Assembly (NCBI GenBank): GCA_026225945.1
Contig: JAMJFZ010004065.1
Location: forward strand, 26,206 to 90,205
Direction of reading: 5' to 3'
From: Cricetomys ansorgei
Lineage: Eukaryota > Chordata > Mammalia > Rodentia > Nesomyidae
DNA length: 64,000 bases
This document shows positions 58,326-64,000 of this stretch, piece after piece. Both the position numbers and the translations under genes were made by a program. Position 1 is the stretch's first letter; each line of letters opens with the position of its first letter. The notes under the pieces were generated by a model. That model was not told the DNA's origin. It saw only the letters and a program-made list of their open reading frames with translations, and did no database searches.

Positions 58326-58888
58326 GGTTTTCTTATTTTTCTTACACCAGTGTGTTTGGTTTTCTTTCCCTACTTATTTCTAAGATTGTGATGATATCAG
58401 AGCCATTTCTGTGCTTGTCACAGAAGGGCCAACCAAAACATTTAATTTTGGATCATGATTTTTTATAAACTAATAGTGAATAAACATAAGCACTTTATAA
58501 AATCTCTCTTTTAAAAAAAAATGTGCCCAAAGCGTAGTGCTGAAACACTCTGCAGTGAGGTTGAACTCTCTGAAATGCCTCTTGGTTGCAGGTCCCAGGA
58601 CGTGGGCTCATCTGCATGTTTGATAGTGGGCATGCTGCCTGAGTGCTCTCTCGCCCTGCAATTTCCAAAAAAGTAGAATGGTTATTGGCTTCTTTAGTGA
58701 GACCATCAGATAAGATCACAAACAAAATTATCAGAGAGCACATAAGCATCCTATGGATCATGATTGGCTTTTGGTATTCAACGTAGGTTTCAAAATGACT
58801 ACCATTGGTTATGCCGTCTGGAAAGATAGCTGATAATCTTTTCTTGGAAGCATGAGATAATTAATGCTGTATTCAAAAACAAACAAAG
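58326..58888. other. Intron just upstream of the Rnf217 exon
   Basis: No repeat recognised in the 560 bases before the branch point. The 88-codon minus-strand frame at 58495-58761 has no recognisable product. Confidence 0.4.
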
Positions 58889-58934
58889 AACCTAACCAGT
58901 GGTCTTTTCCTTCGCCTTCTGCTCTTTCACACAG
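58889..58934 (+). promoter_or_regulatory. Rnf217: Splice acceptor region (branch point, pyrimidine tract, AG)
   Basis: A branch-point-like CCTAACC (58891-58897, candidate branch A at 58895) lies about 40 bases before the exon. It is followed by a pyrimidine-rich tract (about 58903-58930) and CACACAG at 58928-58934. Order and spacing are those of a standard U2-type acceptor, and the frame opens as soon as the AG is passed. Splicing itself is not visible from DNA. Confidence 0.85.
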
Positions 58935-59168
58935 GTACAACTTGGCCAAGTAGAAATTAAATGCCCAATCACAGAGTGTTTCGAATTCCTGGAGGAAACA
59001 ACCGTTGTCTACAACCTAACCCATGAGGACTCCATCAAGTACAAGTACTTCTTGGAACTCGGCCGAATTGACTCCAGCACCAAGCCATGTCCTCAGTGCA
59101 AACACTTCACGACCTTTAAGAAGAAAGGACATATCCCCACTCCTTCCAGATCGGAAAGCAGATACAAA
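58935..59168 (+). CDS. Rnf217: Internal coding exon of Rnf217 (RBR-type E3 ubiquitin ligase)
   Basis: RNF217 (IBRDC1) is a RING-in-between-RING E3 ligase: RING1 binds the charged E2 and ubiquitin passes through a cysteine in RING2 to the substrate. Ferroportin has been reported as a substrate. This exon encodes 78 residues beginning VQLGQVEIKCPITEC and ending SRSESRYK. C10 and C15 form the C-x4-C pair that closes RING1 in RBR proteins. Residues 16-50 are the linker, and C52-P-Q-C55 is the first ligand pair of the IBR. The exon starts right after a CAG acceptor, ends at AAA/GTAAGC, is phase 0 on both sides, and its 234 bases hold no stop. The upstream RING1 cysteines and the rest of IBR, RING2 and the C-terminal membrane segment are not in the window, so this is a partial gene. 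Paralogues such as RNF144A/B share the layout, but the stretch YNLTHEDSIKYKYFLELGR fits RNF217. It is probably exon 2; the exon number is inferred. Confidence 0.93.
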
Positions 59169-59174
59169 GTAAGC
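59169..59174 (+). promoter_or_regulatory. Rnf217: Splice donor GTAAGC
   Basis: The exon ends AAA followed by GTAAGC, a good match to the mammalian donor. If the intron were retained, the frame would add nine codons and stop at TAA 59196-59198, truncating the protein just after the first IBR ligand pair. This supports 59168 as the true coding end. Confidence 0.88.
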
Positions 59175-59707
59175 ATGCTCTCTGGAGTGATAGGTTAAAG
59201 GTCACAGGGTGGGAGCAACTATGATAGGACGATTGGTGGTGGACTTTACCTGGGCTTCCTTCCTGTATCCCCTTATCCGGAGCCCAGGTAGCAGGTGTGG
59301 CCTGTGGTTCTGACATGTCATCTGAGGAGACCAATGCTGAGAGATCACTCTGGAGAATTTAACTGGAGTTTTCTCTTTGCCTCTAATCATGTTGAAAATT
59401 CTTTTAATAACCTAATGGAAAGGCTAAGCCTTAGAGTGGGCAGCCATCACTGTTAGCAAATGCTAAGTAAATACTAGGGCTTTTTTTTGTTCCCTTGCTT
59501 TTTCATAATGAGCTTAACTTTTTCAATGGTCTAAATTTTCTTTCCTCAGCCTCTGTCTATAACACGCAAAACTTGTAGAAAACATCATTTACTCTCTCTT
59601 TGCCAAATACAGAATGTCGCTATGTGCTGCCATTTGCTCACGTTAGGTGACAAACAAATGCAACATGGTACTTGCTTCAAAACAGTCTCATAAAAGCTTG
59701 TTGGCCA

Positions 59708-60065
59708 CTTATCTGTTACTGTAACAAATGCCTGTGATAATCAACTTATAGAGAGAAAAGGTTTGTGTTGTCGGCCCGTTGGAGACATATTAGTCCTGGG
59801 TCCTTGAGCCCAGTCATCTTGAGCCTATGTGGGATTACCAGCTGAGCATAACTACTCATCTTGTTGGTTGTACAGCAAAAGAGAGTTGGGGAAGGGGTTG
59901 AGTTCCAAGGTCCCCTTCAAAGGGCCTAGCACCAGTGCTCTGATGGCTTGCCATTAGGCCTTGCCTCCTAAAGCTCCAGTACCTCTCGCTAGGACCCCTA
60001 GGAACAAGCCTTTATTTATCATCCAGACATGAGAACATGCGGTCTGTCCCAGAAAGGGACATACA
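59708..60065 (-). mobile_element. MaLR (MST-like) LTR, minus strand
   Basis: CTGTTACTGTAACAAATGCC, ATAATCAACTTATAGAGAG, TTCAAAGGGCCTAGCACC and CATTAGGCCTTGCCTCC are antisense MST landmarks in order. Confidence 0.75.
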
Positions 60066-60164
60066 TCATACACATACATAATACACACGTGTAAGTGGAG
60101 TGCTTGAGTAGGTACTACTGAGACTGTTAAGAATAGCTTCATGGAGAAAGAATTGTCCTGGCTG

Positions 60165-60345
60165 ACACAGAGGAAAGCGTTTCAGAGAAAGCATGAGTCA
60201 GTGCTCAGGCCCAGAGGCTGAGGCTGGGTGTGTTCAAAACAGGTGGGGAAGGAAGGGAGAGGCAGCTGGGAAGATAGGTAAGAGCAGGTCAGGCTGAGTC
60301 TTGCATGATGTATTCACAAGTCTGAATTTAATTGTCTGGGCATCG
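60165..60345 (+). repeat. Ancient mammal-wide repeat fragment
   Basis: GCTCAGGCCCAGAGGCTGAG, GGGAAGATAGGTAAGAGCAG and AGTCTGAATTTAATTGTCTG fit, in order, a mammal-wide consensus whose later part appears to be represented at 7060-7190. Confidence 0.45.
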
Positions 60346-60376
60346 GAGAGAGCTCAGACAGGCAGCATTCAGAGAC

Positions 60377-60393
60377 TGCCACAAGAGGGCAAG
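60377..60393 (+). promoter_or_regulatory. CTCF-like motif
   Basis: TGCCACAAGAGGGCAAG fits the CTCF core (CCAC, AG, GGGC spacing). Motif match only; no occupancy information. Confidence 0.3.
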
Positions 60394-61434
60394 ACCAAGG
60401 GCTGGGATCATAGGCAGCAGCTGTGGGATGCAGCCTAGGGAGCTGTCAGTACACAGGAAGGCCATCAGCCCTAAGCTAACCTGCTGCCCCTCACTAGCGC
60501 CTGACCTGCAGCAGAGTAGAGGATTGTCAGTATGAGACAGCAAAGCTAATGCAGTGGCTCTTTCAAGTCCTCTCCGTTCAGGAGCAGTTCTTGCCCGTGT
60601 GCTGTGTCTTGGAAAAAGTGGCCACTCCATTATATCCTGTGGCCTATAAGAAAACTGTGGCTAACTAATAATTTCCTCCCCTCCATCGTGGCAGTGGGGA
60701 GCTAGAGTCCTTGGTTTGTCAAAGTCTTTTCATGACTAATTGACCTTTGAAGATGCTTGGCTCTCATAATATTTTTATTTGTGATTTTGTTATGTATTCT
60801 AGTCTCTTTAAGGAATAACTGTCAGGAAAAAGGCTTTTGTTAATCTGTAAAGCCCGCCATCATGAGATTATGAAATTGTGTAACTGAAATAATCCCCTAC
60901 AGAGATGTTGGATCTTAATATTTTTATTTGATGCTTAGGTTATTTTGAGGAACTACTCCAATTTTTTATGTAATAACTATAATGAGACTACTCCGTTCTG
61001 GAATTTGTGATAATTAAAACATGAATGGATAATTAAATCAAAATGAAAATAGTTGAGTAATTTAAAATGTAATGCTATTGGTAAACGGGTAGTAAGTACT
61101 ATAATTTAAGGTACAGTTATTGTAAGAATAAAATATTATGTCCTGTTTCATGAAAACAATGTTTGGATAAGCATAATTATCACCTTGCATATATATTAGG
61201 ATGTGGGTAGCTTTGAGTGAACCAAATGTATTTGGATAACATACCCCAATAGTAGGTGTGTTCCGGTGTCTATCAGCTGACTCGGAGTTAAGCAGAGGAG
61301 CAGGGAAGAAATGGTCCAGGAGAAGAAAAGTTGCTCTGAGGAGAGCAGAAATTGAATACAAAACAAATGTTCAGAATAAAGCAATTAAAATCTTCAGAGA
61401 TTGGGGAAAAGGATGGAAAGCCAAGTATGTGCTA
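60394..61434. other. Intron sequence without a recognised element
   Basis: Includes an AT-rich part at 60740-61200. No exon matching the next part of Rnf217. Confidence 0.35.
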
Positions 61435-61735
61435 ACCAGCTTTATGTCATGTGACCAAATACCTGAGATTCTCAGTTTTGTAAGGAGGCTCTCCCCGATG
61501 CCTTAGGGGCTGCAGTGAGTAGCAGGAACAAGTAGAGTGGCAAAGGAAGCAAAAAGTGAAGGGAGGGGCTGGGGCTCAACATTTCTTCAGGGACACACCC
61601 ACAGTGACCTAACTTTATCCCCTAAACTCCACCCCCTAAAAGTTTCATATCTACCAGTAGCACTGCAGGTAACAACCCAACCTTCACCAGCATCCACAGG
61701 CCATTAGGACATTCCAGATCCAAAGCACAGCACAG
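61435..61735 (-). mobile_element. MaLR (MST/ORR1-like) LTR, minus strand
   Basis: GTGACCAAATACCTGAGATT, GGAAGCAAAAAGTGAAGGG, GGGACACACCCACAGTGACC and GGACATTCCAGATCCAAAGC are antisense MaLR landmarks. Confidence 0.72.
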
Positions 61736-63404
61736 TCAAAGCAGAGCTATTAGGCTGATTTCAACAACCACTGGATGTGGGGGACGATTGTGTTTGTTGT
61801 CCCTGGTTATTCTTCTAGAGGAGAAAAATAGTCAAGAGACAAAGAAGCTCCCTGTTCTGTGCTGTCCACAGTTTGAGGCATGAGTGCAGTAATTCCCGAA
61901 GAAGTGCTTTGTACTACTTTAGTGTGATGTTCGCATAGCATCTCTCATCACTAAACTCCAAGCTGCATGTTAGCACTACCCTATTTACATGCTCAAAATT
62001 ATCTGGATACTGAGGTAAGGAAGGTGTCAATATGGTCAGTCCAGCAAGTCCAGTGGCGATCATGCTCAGCATTGTAAATTGACACTAAGGTCTTGATACT
62101 TGAGGTGAGCAAATGGACTTTTTTTCTTTTTCATTTTGATGAATTTTAATCATCTATCTCAGTAACCAAATCCACTTCTAATTTGGTATAGTGAAGTAAT
62201 CAATCAAGCTATGACATAAGTTAACAAACAAAAAATGATTGCCTGAATTTCTAATGTTTCTGAGTAGTTTAATATCTTTTTATTATATTACTTACACCCA
62301 CAGGCAGGTTTTGTACCTACCAACAAGTCCTTTATTGTGTTTACTTATTTCAGTAGTACTGGTTTTGAATCATTGAGTTACAGTACCATGTTGTATCACT
62401 CTATCAAATCAGAAGCACTTAAGATAGCAAGTTAAAATGGTTTCCAAATATCACAGTCATTTTCTAGCTGAGTGAGTGCTTCTCACCTGCAGCTGAGACC
62501 TAAAAATGCCATATTTGGGCCTTTGTGTTTGTATAGTTTTTTCTGTGAATACCGTTTGTTAAATATTTGTACTAAGCAGGTAGGAACAGGCCAGGTAGAA
62601 AATAGCATTTATCAGCAATTAGAACTCTCAGGTGCTCATACGTCCTGCCAGGCCCCCGATTAGCAGTTCACATCTGGCAATAATTTGAAAGAAATGTGCT
62701 ATATTCCCAACATCATCAAATTCATATCAAATTGAGTCAGTGCTTTCCTGAGTTGAGAAATTTACACTGAGACAACCTTGTCAAATTTTTTACTTTTTTC
62801 TCCAAAATATTTGCATCGTCTTCTCCCTGTAACTCATGCCATAAGGTCAAAAATTTGTACAATTCCATTTCTATAAGACTGACTTCAATTTTTGATTAAA
62901 AATACTATTCCTGCTCTAAATAATCCCTTTAATGTTTTGATGTCATACTTAATGCCTGTCAAGTTGCAAGTTCACAGTGAGAAAATCAGTATGGCTTAAA
63001 TGTACTCACATGGTACCTAGAGACAAATGTATCACCCACAGCTGAAGTTCTTCTCTATAGAGATTATCATTCGGGATTTTATGGTATAGTTGTTTGCTTA
63101 AAACATTTGTGTAGTTGTTTGCTTAAAACCTCTCTTTCTAACTGGTCTCTAGGAGCCCAGGTCCAGGCCAACTTCATTCACTGCTGATAAACAACAGTAT
63201 GACCTTGAGAGTATGCTTATGAAATCTTTGCTAAGGGAACTAATAAAGGTCCAATATGTAAATAACAATAAGTGTGTCCTGTGATAAATGTAAGTGGAAA
63301 GTGCTGGGGGTGCAGGAGAAGGAAAGACAGAAGAGATTGGGGAAGGTTTCCTTAAAAAATAAAAAAATAAGCTTTTTAAGTGTTGAGTTACCAAAGTAGG
63401 TCAG
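61736..63404. other. Repeat-poor intron
   Basis: No recognised repeat over 1.7 kb and no exon matching the next part of Rnf217. TAGTTGTTTGCTTAAAAC is duplicated at 63087-63104 and 63112-63129 (25-base period). Confidence 0.4.
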
Positions 63405-63600
63405 AACACTGGCTTTAAGCTTCATTTACACTCTCAGGCTGTCACACTTTCTCTAATTCCTTGAGTGCAGTCTACATACCTTTAACTGGGGGTAGTAATA
63501 GCACCTCTGCCCTGAGAGTGCAGTGAGGAGTCCATGAAATCACACTTAGATGGGGCAAGCACCATGACTGGCACATAGCACAGGTTCCACACATACCAGA
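63405..63600 (+). repeat. MIR element, plus strand
   Basis: CAGGCTGTCACACTTTCTC, GGGGGTAGTAATAGCACCTC, GAGGAGTCCATGAAATCAC and CATGACTGGCACATAGCAC follow the MIR consensus, including its TGCCTGGCACATAG-type 3' block. Confidence 0.78.
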
Positions 63601-63923
63601 AACCACTGCGGTCATTACTGTTAGGCAAGGGGAGCAAAATCACCAGCCCTGAGGATTAAGAAGGCGTAGAGTAAAAAAGAATAGAGATAGAATCAGCAAC
63701 AGGACAAGAAATGGTTGTTAGTAATAATAGAGGAGAATGACACTGACTGAAGAAGAGCAACAGGGGAGTTTATTTTGGTCATAGCCAATCCCTTCAGTTA
63801 GAAGTATATTGATGGTACTAAGGATAAAGACCCTGGGGACATCAGAGAGATGCCCATAATACATGGCTCAGAAGTGATTTATACACCAACAGAATTAGGT
63901 TGTGAGGAAAGAGATTTCTAACT

Positions 63924-64000
63924 TTATTAGTCGAGGTTCTATAAAGAAACAGAACTGGTAGAATTTATCATCTAATCTATCCACATGTATTATGTATGTA
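63924..64000 (-). mobile_element. MLT2-like ERVL LTR, cut by window end, minus strand
   Basis: TTATTAGTCGAGGTTCTATA, AAGAAACAGAACTGGTAGAA and the following AT-rich stretch match the reverse of an MLT2-type LTR end (CTCCAGAGAAACAGAACC region). The rest is outside the window. Confidence 0.6.

Larger units (their letters stand above)
1..58934 (+). other. Rnf217: Inferred long intron of Rnf217 upstream of the exon
   Basis: No other exon with splice signals and a recognisable protein was found. The known gene begins with a large GC-rich first exon holding the start of RING1; no such sequence occurs here, so the first exon should lie left of the window. The whole span is therefore read as intron sense strand. 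An unrecognised alternative 5' exon or non-coding transcript within it cannot be excluded. Confidence 0.7.
59169..64000 (+). other. Rnf217: Start of the next Rnf217 intron
   Basis: The next coding segment should carry the remaining IBR cysteines and histidine. No open frame with that pattern occurs between the donor and the window end, so this is taken as the 5' part of the downstream intron. It contains two MaLR LTRs, an ancient repeat, a MIR and the edge of an MLT2-like LTR. Confidence 0.65.

Noticed and set aside
59169..59198. Extension of the Rnf217 frame beyond the donor
   Set aside because: Only nine further codons before a stop, and the GTAAGC donor fits the known protein boundary; treated as intron.

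Overview
This is a vertebrate window, almost certainly from a mouse-like (muroid) rodent. It carries many B1, B2/B3-type, B4 and ID-type SINEs, rodent L1 3'-end sequence, ORR1/MT/MST-type MaLR LTRs, ERVL/MLT2-like LTRs and URR1-type hAT fossils. There are no operons, ribosome binding sites, CRISPR arrays or other prokaryotic features. Four of the five well-preserved B1 copies share a GTTACAACAGAG-type variant in place of the usual GCTACACAGAG. That may point to a particular rodent lineage, but I cannot name the species from this.

The only coding sequence I can support is one internal exon at 58935-59168 on the + strand. It is 78 codons long, phase 0 at both ends, with a clean acceptor, branch-point candidate and donor. 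I recognise it as part of Rnf217 (IBRDC1), a RING-in-between-RING E3 ubiquitin ligase. The exon supplies the last zinc-ligand pair of RING1, the linker, and the first ligand pair of the IBR domain. By inference, 1-58934 is a long upstream intron and 59169-64000 the start of the next intron. Neither the 5' exon(s) nor the exon for the rest of IBR and RING2 was found here.

The rest is intron with layered transposon history. 0-14 kb: a MaLR LTR, two URR1 fossils, a degenerate 16-bp minisatellite, a perfect 15-bp-arm hairpin, an L1 split by an ERVL-like LTR, a Tigger-like DNA transposon split by a related LTR, and an inverted pair of MaLR LTRs. 14-33 kb: dense SINEs, an L1 3' UTR, a small CAGRTTGAGTA-ended MITE, and LTRs with target duplications. 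33-44 kb: repeat-poor intron with simple repeats, a MIR, a B4 and a strong G-quadruplex motif. 44-55 kb: old L1 fragments, MaLR LTRs and a rodent L1 3' UTR. 55-64 kb: a SINE with a perfect 16-bp target duplication, the Rnf217 exon, MaLR LTRs, a MIR, and an MLT2-like LTR cut by the window end.

I see no convincing new multi-gene system. The observations most worth checking are structural: the hairpin at 4477-4510, the palindromes at 9360 and 41756 that share a 14-bp core, the minisatellite at 4333-4421, the inverted LTR and CA/GT pairs, and the B1 variant. Repeat family names rest on remembered consensus patterns, so strand and class are safer than subfamily. Repeat edges are approximate unless a target duplication or terminal TG/CA is quoted.
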